Of a stretch of 64,000 nucleotides of DNA, positions 1 to 12,479 are shown one piece after another. Under the pieces are notes generated by a model, which saw only the letters and a program-made list of their open reading frames with translations, made no database searches and was not told the origin of the DNA. The DNA is from Tretioscincus oriximinensis (taxonomy: Eukaryota > Chordata > Lepidosauria > Squamata > Gymnophthalmidae). The stretch's first letter is position 1. Every line of letters begins with the position of its first letter. The position numbers were made by a program, and so were the translations under genes. The DNA is taken from positions 62,001 through 126,000 of the forward strand of contig JAJVDF010000500.1 in assembly GCA_022410635.1 (NCBI GenBank), in the 5' to 3' direction.

Positions 1-229
1 ATTCTTCAGGTTTTAATAGCTTTGAAAAGTTATAGAGTATCTTAATTGATGTAGATCTTAATATATGATTCTTTTCTATTATATTTAAACCATTGCTCCC
101 AGATTTATTTGCATACCTAAACTGCCCTAAACCTGTAGGTCTCTGGCCAGTTAACAATAAAAACAATTAACATATTAAAACAAGAATGCCTAAAAGTATG
201 GAAAGGAGAGATGCTTTTCAGCTAAAGGG

Positions 230-419
230 CAGGTTAAAGAAGTGTGTCTTCAAGAGTTTTCTGAATGCATAGAGAGATGTTGATTGATATCAAGGGGGAG
301 ATTGTTCTGTAGCCTGAGGGCAGCCACAGAGGAAGTCCTAGCCCAGGTTTGTATCCTCTTTGCTACAGACAGAAGTTATATGATCAGGAGGACCTCCTCT
401 GCAGATTTTAAGGCACAGG
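230..419. repeat. Left arm of perfect 190-bp inverted repeat
   Basis: By direct base-by-base comparison, every base from 230 to 419 pairs with 685-874 in reverse complement. The next base on the inner side (420/684) and the second base on the outer side (229/875) fail to pair. This arm sits in the natural position and orientation for the L2 C-terminal coding segment. Confidence 0.97.
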
Positions 420-684
420 TAGTTTTGGATGGAAGAAGTTATTTAGGGTCTCATAGGTTAAATTTTGTACCTTGAATTTGGCTCGATAGCAAATTGACAG
501 GCAGTTCATCTCTTTCAAAACTGGTGTGATATGTGTTTGGCCACTTGTTCGGCCAGAATTTTGGCTGTTGTGTTTTGCATGAGTTGCAGCTTCTGAACTG
601 TTTCAAGGGCAGCCTCATATAACATGCATTGCAGTAGTCCAATCTGAAATTTACCAGAGCATGGATTATTGTGGCCAGATCATC

Positions 685-874
685 CCTGTGCCTTAAAATC
701 TGCAGAGGAGGTCCTCCTGATCATATAACTTCTGTCTGTAGCAAAGAGGATACAAACCTGGGCTAGGACTTCCTCTGTGGCTGCCCTCAGGCTACAGAAC
801 AATCTCCCCCTTGATATCAATCAACATCTCTCTATGCATTCAGAAAACTCTTGAAGACACACTTCTTTAACCTG
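685..874. repeat. Right arm of perfect 190-bp inverted repeat
   Basis: Exact reverse complement of 230-419 with a 265-bp spacer. It lies where the surrounding minus-strand L2 reading would need a different coding segment, so this arm looks like the inserted or replaced copy. Confidence 0.97.
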
Positions 875-1109
875 AAATTGGCTGAAATTGGTGAACCAGA
901 TATAACTAGAAGTAGGTGTTCCACCTCATCTTCAAGCATCAGAGCACTGTTCAGAACCACCTCCAGATCCTACCTGAGTCCCTTGTAAGGCAGTTCAACC
1001 CCATCAAGAACTGGATGTCTCCTGAATTTATGGAATCAGGACGTTGTGACACACAATTCCTCTGTGTTGTTCAGCTTCAATTTTTGGCCCCAAATGTTGT
1101 CTTATATTT

Positions 1110-2350
1110 TCATAGAAAGGTCATTGCAAGATGTGAGATATTGTTCCTCGTTCTCCCAAAGATCAAAGGCCTCAGATCTCATAGGATTTTCTGATATCTG
1201 TCCTTTGATTACTCAGAATGAAGAGCATTATTGATGTATGCTTTGGACCACAGAAATTTACAATGAACCAATAACTAGTTAGCTGGGAAAAAATTGAGAC
1301 TATATAAACGAACAAAATAAGAATGTCTAGTTAAAATAGTGTTGGAGCTCTGTTTTAGCTATGCTTTTTTCATTCACCGTCTTGGCTTGACTGTAGCCAA
1401 AATGGCCCACACATTTAGGAGAAAGGTTGTAGGCAAACAGTTTATGAATCTACGCTTTCTACCCAATACCCAAGCAGGTATATTTAAAAGAATAATTTCA
1501 TAGACTCAGGACTATTAAAATTCATGAAGAAACCTAGATGTTTTGCATATACGGTATCAGCTACACAATTTATTTAGCCTAGAATAATTTAATTGCCACA
1601 AGCAACTAATCTGCATTATATATTTTATAAAAAACAAAAAATGGACACTTCTTTAAAGAGATTAATTATATTGCTCCACTATCCCCCCCCCCCTCCTGTC
1701 TTCGTGTCAGCAATAATCACAATGTCTTTTTCACATGAATCAAGACCACAAGATTGCTTATAGCCTTCATAGTCAAAATTTTGAGCTGCTCAGTTTTGGC
1801 TAAATTTTAAAGATATTCTTCCAGATTCTCAAGTTGGGGAATTGAAATTGAACTTGTTATTTACAACACTTGTTCTCCAGTACTTTTGATTTAAATTGTT
1901 GATTATAATCATCCCTAACATCTTATTTTATTTGAATGCCATCTTTATAGGTGTGTCTAGGGATCAAGCATCAGTTGTTAGTAAATTATAGAATGTATAA
2001 AATGTAGAAACTATAAAATGCAGAATAATAGGGAATGAGGTATGTTTATTTCCCTACCACTACCTTTAGATCATTGTATTTCAGAGCACAGTTAGGTTTC
2101 TCACTGTATCACACTGATATCTGCCTGATTCTGCTAGTTTGGCTGTTCAGATTGGAGTGAACAAATTTGATTAGTGTAATCCAAACCAGCTTGCTGTAGA
2201 TAGGATATCTGAACCAGTAATGTAAAGGTGTTTGATACAAGGAATTAATAGATTGGGCCAAGCATCCATTAATTACCTAGATGGCATTAATCTGAGGCAC
2301 TCAGAGATGGGGTAGTTTGGGGGATGAGTGTGAAATAAACCTCAAATTCA
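1110..2350. other. Unclassified AT-rich intron
   Basis: No gene or clear repeat boundary seen. Contains a run of ten C at about 1684-1693 and AT-rich stretches. Confidence 0.6.
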
Positions 2351-2352
2351 TA

Positions 2353-2671
2353 TAAGAAGAAGAAGGAGAACTTGGTTCTTATACCCCGCTTTTCTCACCT
2401 TTCAAAGGGACTCAAAGCGGCTTACAAGGATATATTTTTGCCCGAAGGCTCACATTCTATCTTCCCCACCAGGCTCTGGTGGTTCCCATGTATCTACTTG
2501 CAGTCAGTTGCAATTTCTTGCAATTCATGCTTTCGAATAGCTGGGTTGGCTAGAGCTACAGGCTAGTGGAAGGTTCTCACCCTTCCCCACTTCCAACACA
2601 GGGCTTCAAAACCCGATCTCCCAGGCGAGAGACGAATTCCTAAGCAACTGAGCTATCCGTGCCTGCTGCGG
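2353..2671 (-). mobile_element. tRNA-derived SINE, near full length (minus)
   Basis: On the minus strand the head (about 2600-2665) carries an A-box-like GATAGCTCAGTTGCTTAGG and a B-box-like GGTTTTGAAGCC. A body follows, ending AAAGCGGGGTATAAGAACC and then a (CTT)n-type tail, which appears as AAGAAGAAG at 2353. The same element recurs at 10882, 17240 and 46527 and as 3' fragments at 6611 and 34590. The pol III promoter boxes are inferred from the tRNA-like head. Confidence 0.85.
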
Positions 2672-3284
2672 ATATTGTATTTTCTGAGAGATACAATGTC
2701 ACTATGAATGCCAGATTTGATTTGATAATAAGATATGTTGATGTGAGGTACTACTGTGCTTCAGAACCTCGACACCTCTTTGCAAAGCTTTTTTGGCACT
2801 ATACAATGGCATTTCACCAACAGTTACTTTCTATCCTGTTTGCTCTGCCATTGAGGTAGTCACAGTAGAGAAATTCAAAGCTGCTGGGGTAACTGTGGCA
2901 GCATAAGGCAGATAGACTAGCAGCCAGACAATAATAGAGTTTAGCCCAGATTGGGAGAATGACTCTCTTGATTTTTTAAAAATAATTGAGTTCATTTTAT
3001 ATAATGTCTTAAACATTGTGATGGATCAAGACACATCCATCTACACAATGTTGGTATGAATAACAATCAACAGATCAGTTTTTAATCTCTGTTGTAAAAA
3101 TGTGATGTTCCATTAACTTCTGAAGTTAGTTTTTGCCCTACAGTTTTGAAATGGAAGAATTGCTTGTCGATTGCAATGAATAGTTCGATGTTATGAAAGA
3201 GGATATCTCTTGAATTCTCTGCTTAATGATAATCTCATTTCAACTTGAATACTTGGAGATGAATTTGTAGCAAGGAGGTCTCCT

Positions 3285-3455
3285 AGCTCCTAGCAAGAAA
3301 AAGAAAGGCAAAGCCTTCTTAGATAAGTCTGCTTCTTTAGACTCTATTCAACGAATATGAAGGTTTATGCTGCCTACTTTTTTCTTGTTCATCTCCCTGT
3401 GCTAGAAGTTTTGTTCCAGACTAACATGGTTGCTTCTTTTATTTCTATAGTACTT
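3285..3455 (+). repeat. Unclassified interspersed repeat (family X)
   Basis: Shares an order of motifs with several other places in the window (19485-19610, 28095-28175, 33105-33220, 48785-48930, 50160-50270): AGGTAGGCA / CTTCTTCAGA / GAAAGCTCATGC / TAGTCTCCAAAGTGCTAC / ACACGGCTATTT. This copy is diverged. No coding capacity is seen; the parent family is not recognised with confidence. Confidence 0.4.
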
Positions 3456-5560
3456 TGAAAGGATGTAATTTTGTGTGATTTTCATTCACCTCCTAGATCT
3501 TTACAGCTTTCTATGAAAACCACATTCAGATTTTCTGCACATTTTGCATCATTAGCACATGTTCTTAGCACTAGATTCTCTTTCCATTATAGTCTTCTCA
3601 GAATGTTTCTGTTCCAGGACATGCTGCCTTTTTAGTATGGATATTTTGTATAGCTAGTTTGGGGAGAGCTCACTACATTCCAAGATTTTCAATGTCATTT
3701 ATACTGCTGACAATTGCCATTTCTTGTATTCATTGTCTTTCTTACATTCCAACCAAGCTTTGCTTTTCCTTCTATTCTATGCTGCTTTCTAGTTTTTGCT
3801 GCATCCAAAATGTATTTCCTATTTTTCTTTTCTAGACTCTAGCTTTATTATGATTAATCTTTCTTGTATATCCTGTCTACTTATGTTTTTATAGCTTAAT
3901 CTCTCCTATTTCCAGTTGATTTCTTAAATTAACTCTATTCTTATTCCTGAAATATCCCTAGAATATTTGTTAAATCAGCCATCACTCTTTACTTGGCAGC
4001 AGCATTTTCTTAGTGATAGGTAGGGTTCCCCTTTTTTTCTATGGTTTTTGTTCATCTGCAGTCCTCAGGATTGTCTCCTGCTTTTGCTGAATATCTCTAT
4101 GATTTTCATTAGTTCTATGGTACATATTCTATTATACTATCTTACTAAACGACCTTGCAGTTAATAAGATCACCATGTGAACTGGTCACTATTGCTGTAT
4201 TTATACTTGATTGATTATACACAGATATTATCACACTATATTTTCTGTCTAATATGAAGTAATGTATTGATGCCAGATACCAGAAATATGCCAGCTAATT
4301 ATTAATGTATTGAGATATATAATGTACTTGTGGGTAGATGGTATGCAAACAATTTTGAGTGACATTTCTGTTTCTCAGAAGTTCAAGTGCTCATTATGGA
4401 AATTCTTTTTGAAAGTCTTGAATTTAGTGATTTGTCTCACAAAGTTGTATCAGTTATAAATTCAATTAAAGAGATGGATTCCAGTGTGACAGATATAGAA
4501 TTGTTGATTTAGCCCTGAAGTATTCTAACCATAACTAAAAACATCCTCAAGATCAGAGGAATCAAAGACAAGTCCCACTGGATCAAGTCACAGCCTATGT
4601 TTTGCACAATGACCCTTTTGCATTTGGGCATTCTGAAGCATATGTAGAAGACAAAATCTTCATCTGCTTTTGTCTCTCTGCAAATTACATTTAGAGACCT
4701 CCTACCTGGAAATGGCACCTAGGTAATCATCGATACAGCTGCATCTGTTATATAGTTTTATTAAAAATCAACAATGAAAAAAAATCACATTTACATTTTT
4801 TAATACTATTCAGATGAATATTAAAGAGCTGAACAATTTAGAATGTGTCTACTTACAGAATTGTTTTTTCTGTTATTCTTACTCCCATGCTAAGAATAAC
4901 TGAGCTTTTTATTCAGAGTCCTATATTAGCAATAGAAAGGTACGAGATACGCAGGTCTTTAGCAAATAGGTAAATGTTTTTTGGCATAGCTGTGGATTAT
5001 GTCTGTTTTGTCTTATACTCTGTTACTTTTGATTGCAGTTGGTTTATCTTAACAGCAGAGTCTAGAAAATGTAGTAGGATTGGAAACTAGATCTCTGCTA
5101 TCTCCGAGGAAGAAGATTCAGCCTGGTTGGATCGTGTCATGCAATTAGTCCACTCTTGGTTTCAAATATAGTTTCAGATATATGGTAGTTAAATTTCCTT
5201 TCATAGTTTTTATTTCATTACTTTCCTCTCACATTGATGCTGATTTTTAAAAATATAAGCGAATCCAGTAATAAATCGGTGAAAAATATTACATTCCAGA
5301 AGAAAATGGCAATTGTATTAATATATTATGTGGCCTGTGTTTCAAATAGCAAAACTCTATTGTAATAATTTTGCTATGTGTTTAGGATTATATGCAATGT
5401 GTAAATCTTTCTGTCATTAAACAATTTATAATAATCAAAGAATGTTAAACTTCCTACTGGATCTTTACATTTGCACGATTGACTGTTTTAGTCCTTTCTA
5501 AAATCCAGAATACTGTTTATTGGGCTGTTGAGTGTGAATGTGAAAGAATGGTTGATAGTG
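3456..5560. other. Unclassified AT-rich intron
   Basis: About 2.1 kb with no supportable gene. The short ORF at 4509-4718 (minus) has no recognisable similarity and is most likely chance. Confidence 0.6.
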
Positions 5561-5567
5561 AATGTTT

Positions 5568-6060
5568 GATAGTGAAATAGGTGTTACCGTCGAAGCAACC
5601 AGGCAGCTACGAGTGTCGGTATCTTTGGCAAGCGAGCATTGAAGTGGCCAGGTGGCTGCGAGTGTCAGCGTCTTGGGCCAAGACACCAACACTTGCAGCT
5701 GCCTGGTCTCTTCGCCGCCCATTTGCCTAAGATGCTGACATTCGACAATGCCATTTCCAGAATCTGCTTCCGGTAATGGCATCCGGAATGATATCACTTC
5801 CTGTCCCCACCCTGGGAGTGATGTCATTTCCAGGGTGGGGGAGGAAGTGCAGTCAGGAGTGTGAAGACCAGAGTGATATCACTTCCTGCCCCCACCCCGG
5901 AGGTGATGCCATTTCCTGTCCCACCCTGGAAATGATGTTATTTCTGGGGCGGGACAGGAAGTAATGTCACTCTGGCCCTCGCACTTCTGCAATGATGTTT
6001 GATCAGCCCTCTGGTCCAAAAAGGTTGGACCACATTGTACTACATACTACATTTCTAAGC
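5568..6060 (+). repeat. Palindrome-chain GC-rich repeat, copy A
   Basis: From 5580 to 5760 the sequence alternates sense and antisense forms of one module (GGCTGCGAGTGTC with GTCTTGG, then CCAAGACACC with TTGCAGCTGCC). From 5780 to 5970 come repeats of a second palindromic module (ATGTCACTTCC / GGAAGTGATGTCACT, separated by CCACCCT). It runs into a unique end, CTCTGGCCCTC ... TTTGATCAGCCCTCTGG ... AGGTTGGACCACATTG. Copy B near 16.4-17.6 kb has the same three parts in the opposite orientation. Open frames here exist on both strands and look like by-products of base composition. Confidence 0.75.
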
Positions 6061-6610
6061 CAGATAATAGGTATGAAGAGTATTCTAAATAGGATAACAA
6101 GCAGATTTGCAGCAGAAATATTAAAGCCTAGCACTATACTGAAAGTAGTTTCAGTGAAATGTGATATGAAGACAGCATCTATTGTTGTCTGCATTGGAAA
6201 ATATTCTCAGGAGCTCTATGCTGAAGTCCTGTGCAATAGATGATCATCCTCATAGCTTATATTTTAGATGAAAAATTCTCAACCTGTCAAAGTGAACTGT
6301 GGGGATATGAAGGAGATAGAAGAAAAGAATGAGAAAACCGATTATGTGAGTAGAATTTAATTTACATGCTATTAGAAAGAATAGAGAGTTTTTAGTGGGG
6401 TGACTATTGATGTCTGTCCAACATTTTTCTTTCAGATATTTCTCAATATCTTTTGATATGAGAAGTACTCAATTCTTTCTCTTTCTGTTTGATTAGTGAG
6501 CAGCTGGATAGACTGTACTTTTTTAAAAAGAAGTCTGTGCAAACTGAGCACAATCACACAGTAGATTCTGTTTGCTATCTGAAAGATTTGATAGGAATAC
6601 TATGTGGAAT

Positions 6611-6765
6611 GTTCAAGCGGTTTACCCTTGTAAGCTGCTTTGAGTCCCTTTGAAAGTTGAGAAAAGTGGGGTATAAGAACCCAGTTCTTTTTCTTCTTTC
6701 TTTTTCCTTTTTTTCCTTTTTCCTCTTTTTTTCTTTTTCTTTTTTTTCTTCTTCACAGATCAAGT
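6611..6765 (+). mobile_element. tRNA-derived SINE 3' fragment
   Basis: Matches the 3' half of the SINE at 10882 (CCTTGTAAGCTGCTTTGAGT, then GGGGTATAAGAACCCAGTTC) followed by an expanded (TTTTC/CTTTTT)n tail. The tRNA head is missing. Confidence 0.8.
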
Positions 6766-6864
6766 CTTAAAATATTAAACATGGGAAATAGTAAGTTTGA
6801 AATAAAAGTATGCTACCTTCTTAAACAATGCAGTATCTTAGTGACTTTACAATTGCAGAATTCT

Positions 6865-7690
6865 TCATGGGTCGATTTTATCTCCCATGCTATTTAACAT
6901 ATATATGGAGCTGCTGGGAGGGGGGAGGGGAAATAAATTGTAATTGAATACAGGCAAGATGGAGGTGTTGCGTGTAACATGTTCTCATACCCACGAAGGG
7001 TGGAGGCATCCTATCTTTAATAGGGTTTCTCTGCCTTGGAAAGGACAGGTGCATAATCTGGGTATGCTCATTGACCCTGCACTGACACTTGATGCTCAGT
7101 TGCAGGCAGTTTTCAGGAGTGCATATTTTAAACAACGGCTGGTTCGCCAGTTAGAACCTATTCTGGAGAGGGACAACCTTGCCACAGTACTTTATGCTCT
7201 GGTAACTTCAACTGTGGTATTGCATTCTACTTGGGACTACCTTTGAAGACAGTTTGGAAATTTCAGCTGACTGCAGCAGCTAGGCTGCTGACTGGTACAG
7301 CTAGCTGGTCACATCTTTTACTGGTCCTGAAAGAACTGCATTGGTTCCCATTCGCTACCAAGCCCATATTTACCTGCTCACACTCTAAGATCTTCTGTCG
7401 AGGTTTTCCTGCCAGTCCCACCTCCTTGATTTGTTAAAGGGGTGCATATGTGTGGGAGGTTCTGCCCTGTGGTAGCCCCCAGATTGTGTAATGGGCTCCC
7501 CACTGAGGTCCATCAGGCCACCTAAGCTGTGCACATTTAGATGCCTGTTGAAGACACACCTGTTCACCTGCGCTTTCAGGTGAGCCAAACTCCTGTTACT
7601 ATTCTTAACTGCTTGTTTTAACCATTTTTGTGGGCTTTTATTGTCATCCACCCTGGGTATAGAGCAGAATGTTAATGCAAAATAAATAAG
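6865..7690 (+). mobile_element. L2-like LINE 3' fragment
   Basis: Starts inside the reverse-transcriptase palm/thumb region: a frame around 6868 reads HGSILSPMLFNIYMELLG. It then continues with NTGKMEVL, GQVHNLGMLIDPALTLDAQL, LVRQLEPILERDNLATVLYA, PLKTVWKFQLTAAARLLTGT and LKELHWFPF. The 3' end has a short CCACCCTGGGTATAGAGCAG tail and AATAAATAA. Several frameshifts are present; it is 5'-truncated and inactive. Confidence 0.85.
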
Positions 7691-10650
7691 GAAGAGAAGA
7701 CATTTCTTTATACACATGAACAATGAGAAACTCCTTTGTAGTGTGATATTTAGAAATATTGCTTCAAAAGTCAACAGTTAAGATAATTGTAAGGTCTTAA
7801 ACTGATAGAAGTTGATGAAAATGTTTGTTGTAAGAGTGTTCCTTAAAGTACTTTCTGGATTATAAATAACATGTGTTTCTTGCAGTTCATTGATACGTTA
7901 TTATTGAATGCACATACTGTTAACCCAGAACATCCTTGCAGTACTTGATCAACAGTTAGTCTTTTAATGTTGTTTGCATTCAATCAAGAATTAGCAAGTG
8001 GTTTTTTAAAAATTAAGTTAATGTAGAATCAGGATATAAGTGTTTTAGTTGTTTGATACCAATTGTGATGTACTCTCCTCAGGGAAATTTATCTTGTGCT
8101 CACCCTTTACAATTAGGTTAAAGGTAATTTAACGTAACAAAATTAATTTTCTAAATTGGTTTTACCTCAAATCTATTTTTATACAGTCCAGTCCCAATCT
8201 ACCTATGCAAAATTTAGCTTAAAAATATATGTTCTTTCAATATTCTTAAATTGCTTTATTTTCTTTTTTTGGATAATCTATAATAAAAACGTTTGTAACA
8301 GTGTTGAATTGGTAACTTGTCTTCCATATCTATTTCATAGCACCTACTGAGATATTTAAAGTATATCAATTATTATAGACAGTGAGCTGTCAATATATCA
8401 TGGTGAGACGACTTAAGTGAAGAGACCAGAATGGCAATCCTATCGTGTCCTAATTTCATTCAGTTTGGAAATGTATGAAGCCATCAGTGTGGAACTTGTA
8501 TCAGCAGAAATGATAATACAAGCAACATCTTTTTCTTGTTTCTTCTATGACAGCCGATATGCTTTTCTATCTTGAATAATAGCAGCACTTCAATCTTGTC
8601 TCATTCTGATGGCAGAATCACATTGTTACTGATCTGTTGTTGTGCTGATTTACAATAGTTTTATAACTAGTTCTGTGTTAATGTGTAATAAGAGTAATGG
8701 GATATAAAGTCTTCTAAAATAAAATAGCAAGTTAATAGCAGGAGTCATTTCTTTAAATAGCATCTTCCATTTCTTACTACTGGCAAAAATCAAAATATAT
8801 AATAGGGAATAAATTTACACGTGGGTTACGCAATTTTCCACTTTGTTTCATGTAGATGGTACAGTTTAAATAAGAAACTGCCTAGAGGGGCCCATTCAAT
8901 GTCAGTGTACAGTAGTTGATATTGTTTGATATGAAATCTTCAGATTTCAAGAATTATCTGACTATATATGATATTATAAATTGACTGTAGAATCTTTGCA
9001 TGGAGTGCAATTACAGTCCATCGTTGAACCATGTCCAGGGTTTCCACTTTTTAATGAAATACTAGAAGAGTTTGCCATTCTGAAGATGCCTAGAACCATT
9101 TTCTGAGAATATCCTATTTTACAACTATTATCAGATGAAGATGAAGTAGTATAGGTATAGGAGATGGGGAAATAATAGAGAGAACCAGTGAATTGAAAGA
9201 TTCAAAAATATGTTAAATGTTGTGGGAGAGATGTTTTAGATGTTTTGTAACTTTGGGAAGAACAAGACTACTAAAGACAAAACTTCTCAAAATCTCAAAA
9301 TGTGTGTCTGCTGCCCAGACATCCGTAGATTAGATTTTCAAAATTTTAAAGCAGAGACATTTTGCTCCATATGGGATTTTATAAATTCCAACTTTTACTG
9401 AATCTATTAAAATCACATAATTTGGGTTTAATATTTTATAACAGTTGCTTGCATAATGAAATTGCTATATATAGCCATATAATTATTAAACCAGTAATAA
9501 TATAAGTTGACAGTCTATGAGTGTTGACAAGAACTCCTATCAGTAAAATAAAATATTTTGTTTCAGTTTTAAAAACTAAAATTCCTTTAGAAATGTTCAA
9601 GAGCTATAAAGGTACAGGTTTAAAGGTGGGATTTAGAGATTAAACAATATCAGTGGAAGTCATCAATAGAAAGGCCACTTAATTTATTTATCCATTTATT
9701 CACTCATTTATTTATTCATTCATATGTACATCATCCAACCATCCATCTACCCCATTCTATACCCAAAGGTCTCAGGAAAGCCAACATTAAAAGCAAAAAT
9801 ACAAAATTGGCATATTAACAAATCAAAGTGATGTGATTGGAATATATCCAGTGAAAAGTGCTCGTTTATACTTACTATTAACATTTTAGTTTAATGTGCT
9901 GATGGCCACTAGGACAGTGAGCAACATAGTCTGTTTTCAGGTAGAAAGAGGATTAAATTAATGACCATAAAAGGGAAGATCAGTTTTAAAATAACCCAAA
10001 TGAATGAGATATGCTTGGGATTCAGCCAAAACTGGTAATAGCAAACTATATGCAACCCATAAGGGTTCATGAAAATATTTCAGATTTAGCATTCTGAACT
10101 AATAGTCCGCATAATAGAGATATAATTTTATTTTTATTGTTCCGGTGGGAATGTGTTGAGAATTCTTAATAGACATATGCATACCAACCTGTCTTGATTC
10201 AGAAGGGTTAGCATGCATGCTGAATTGGTCTTTGTATACTTGATGATTTAGCTAATTTGAATCCTACATAAAGTAGTTTCATGCAAAGTCAGACTGTGCT
10301 CTCCAGGTGCTCCCTAGTTCTGTATTTGAATCTGATTAATTAGGAAAAATTAGTTCTAATAAACGTTAAATCTTCTGAATACTAGACCGCTATTTAGCAA
10401 TATTTGAATCAATTTTGAACCAGATATGTGGGAGGTTTTCTCCCCCAAATGAAGCGATGGTAGAACAAACAGCCTGGAAAACCAAGGGTTGCTGATTTGA
10501 ACCTCAGTTTCTCCCCAGAAGCAAGTAAAGTCAATGTACTGCTGTAGCTTTACCAGGAAAACTTCACGGTAGTGTGCATAGCAGTGCCTATATAAACAAT
10601 CATGAATGGTCTGTGACTCAGTAGTAATCAATACACTAAAAAACAATATT
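7691..10650. other. Unclassified AT-rich intron with one L2-like tail
   Basis: Mostly featureless. About 9680-9805 is an antisense L2-like tail: (ATTT)n-rich sequence, then a CTATACCCAAAGGTCTCAGG block that is the reverse of the CCTGAGACCTTTGGGTATAG tail seen elsewhere in the window. Confidence 0.6.
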
Positions 10651-10654
10651 GCTG

Positions 10655-10793
10655 CATATATATACAAAAATATATACACACTGTGAACTTCCATAGAAAA
10701 TTTATTTACTGTTCAACTGTTCTACAAAGTTAAATTTCAGGAAATTTTCTATGGAAGTTCAAAGTGTGTATACATTTTTTTGAAGCACCCTGT
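10655..10793. mobile_element. Palindromic MITE (CAGGGTGCTTCAAA type), copy 1
   Basis: Its arms are reverse complements of each other (TATACACACTGTGAACTTCC / GGAAGTTCAAAGTGTGTATA) around a short centre. The right end reads TTTTTTGAAGCACCCTG followed by TA; the left outer end has decayed. The copy at 44687-44824 is intact. Likely a non-autonomous Tc1/mariner-type element. Confidence 0.8.
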
Positions 10794-10881
10794 ATAATGA
10801 ACTGTTTCAGTTGGTCAGAAATCGGTTGTAGTTCTTGTCTTAAAAAAACTTATGAATAGATGCTTATTCCCCTTCTATGCA

Positions 10882-11186
10882 GGCGCGGCTGGCTCAGTCG
10901 CTTAGGAAACCATCTCTCATCTGGGAGATCGGGTTTCGAAGCCTTGTGTCAGACATGGGGAGGGGTGAGCACCTTTCACTAGCCTGTAACTCTAGCCAAC
11001 CCAGNTATTTGAAAGCAAGAAGTGCAAGAAATTGCAACTGACCACGAGTAGATACATGGGAACCACCACAGCCTGGTGAGGAAGACAGAATGTAAGCCTT
11101 CGGGCAAAATACCCTTGTAAGCTGCTTTGTAAGGTGAGAAAAGCGGCGTATAAGAACCCTCTTATTCTTATTCTTCTTATTCTTCC
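10882..11186 (+). mobile_element. tRNA-derived SINE, near full length
   Basis: The head GCGCGGCTGGCTCAGTCGCT carries an A-box, and GGTTTCGAAGCC (about 10930-10942) is B-box-like. The body includes TAGCCAACCCAG and TGGTGAGGAAGACAGAATG. The end is AAAGCGGCGTATAAGAACCC followed by a CTTATT-rich tail. An ambiguous base lies at 11005. Confidence 0.87.
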
Positions 11187-11189
11187 TCC

Positions 11190-12479
11190 TAGAGAAATGC
11201 CCTTTGCCATTGTATGCAATAGGTAGGCTCTTCCTGTCCTCCTGCCTAGCTCTGCATCTCACCTACCCCCTCCTCATCCCCCCTGCTATCCTAGAGGCTC
11301 AAAGAATGGTTGCTGGTGACTGAGGTAGTGTTTCTGGCAGCACAGCAGGAAGCCTGCTGTCTCCAGCAGCGGGGCGCAGGGATTGGAAAGCTGGCTAGAT
11401 GCTCTGTGTGGTTGCTGTCAGTCAACCAGATTGCTCTGTCTTAAGTTGGCTGGATGCTTTAATAGATGAAAAGTAAGTGCCCTGCAGACCTTGATGCCAA
11501 ACTAGTGAGCTGGGCTGCAGACTTCCTGTGGCTGTTGAAGAGGAAGGTGTCACATCAGATTCTCAGTCTCTATCTGAAATAATGTTGAAGTGAGCTAAGG
11601 ACATCCTTCAGTCTGCATCACTCCATCTCATTGGTAGATGTGCTGCACTGGCAATCCAGCCCAATCAATGAATCATGATTGCATTTAGGGACAGTCCTAT
11701 GCGCCACCTTTCTTGATCTTAATGGTCAAGGTGCTGAACCGACCAACACTGACCAATGAGATTGTAAGAAAAATGAGAACCTTTATAACCCTTTTTTATT
11801 CATGGATACATGTAGTGTTGTGAAAGCTTGGTTCTATTCTTGTATAATGGTTTTCTGGAAACATAGCATAGTGCAATCCTCTGATTCTTGGAACTTGATT
11901 TANCATTAGAAAGAAACACTTGAGCTATGGAAATGAAACTTTGTGGTGGAGCGTTTGCTTTGGATTCTGTCAATCCAAAGTTCGGTCTGTATTAGATCTA
12001 GATGTGACTCAAAAAGATTCCTGATTGAAACTTTGAAAAATCTCTTCTTGCCATTTGATTAAGTAGTAGATGGCTTCTTATATTTCCATCAACCACTGAA
12101 GGAACAGTATCACAATATTTTGAATGTCTAGGAGCATAATGTTAAAAAAGAAGTTGTACTTGTGTTTGAAAGATGTCAAATGATTAAATGTTGCTTGTGA
12201 AGATAATGTTTCTACTTCGTAGAATCAATGGTATAAATTATTTCTGGGTAACACATTACAAATTTATCTGCTTTATTACTGTTTTATGTCCTCCCTTATC
12301 ACAGAGCTGGTACTTTTGAGGCTTAAAATAAATTTCTCATCGAGTTCCTTCTTGGTGACTTATAAAATTCACATGTGTGTTTTTCTCTGATAACTTGTTA
12401 TTGGACAAAATATTGGATATTTCTGTAGAAGTAGTTATTCTACTCTGAAAGAATAACTTATCTTTGCCGTGGAGGGAAG
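11190..12479. other. Unclassified intron
   Basis: 11190-11560 is moderately GC-rich without a recognised family; 11560-12479 is AT-rich. One ambiguous base lies at 11903. No gene seen. Confidence 0.6.

Larger units (their letters stand above)
103..1100 (-). mobile_element. L2-like LINE 3' portion, rearranged
   Basis: Read on the minus strand, 1095-875 resembles the L2 reverse-transcriptase C-terminal region (KLKLNNTEEL, GVELPYKGL). 684-420 continues with DLATIIHALVNFRLDYCNA and YMRLPLKQ. 419-230 gives the terminal TSSVAALRLQNNLPLDI segment, and an L2-like tail (ggccagagacctacaggttt, then AATAAAT) ends near 103. The 685-874 interval interrupts this order with an inverted copy of 230-419. Stops and frameshifts show it is dead. 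Confidence 0.75.

Noticed and set aside
2600..2665. tRNA-like sequence (also at 10882 and 17240)
   Set aside because: A- and B-box-like motifs are present but each is joined to the same SINE body and tail, so these are SINE heads, not tRNA genes.
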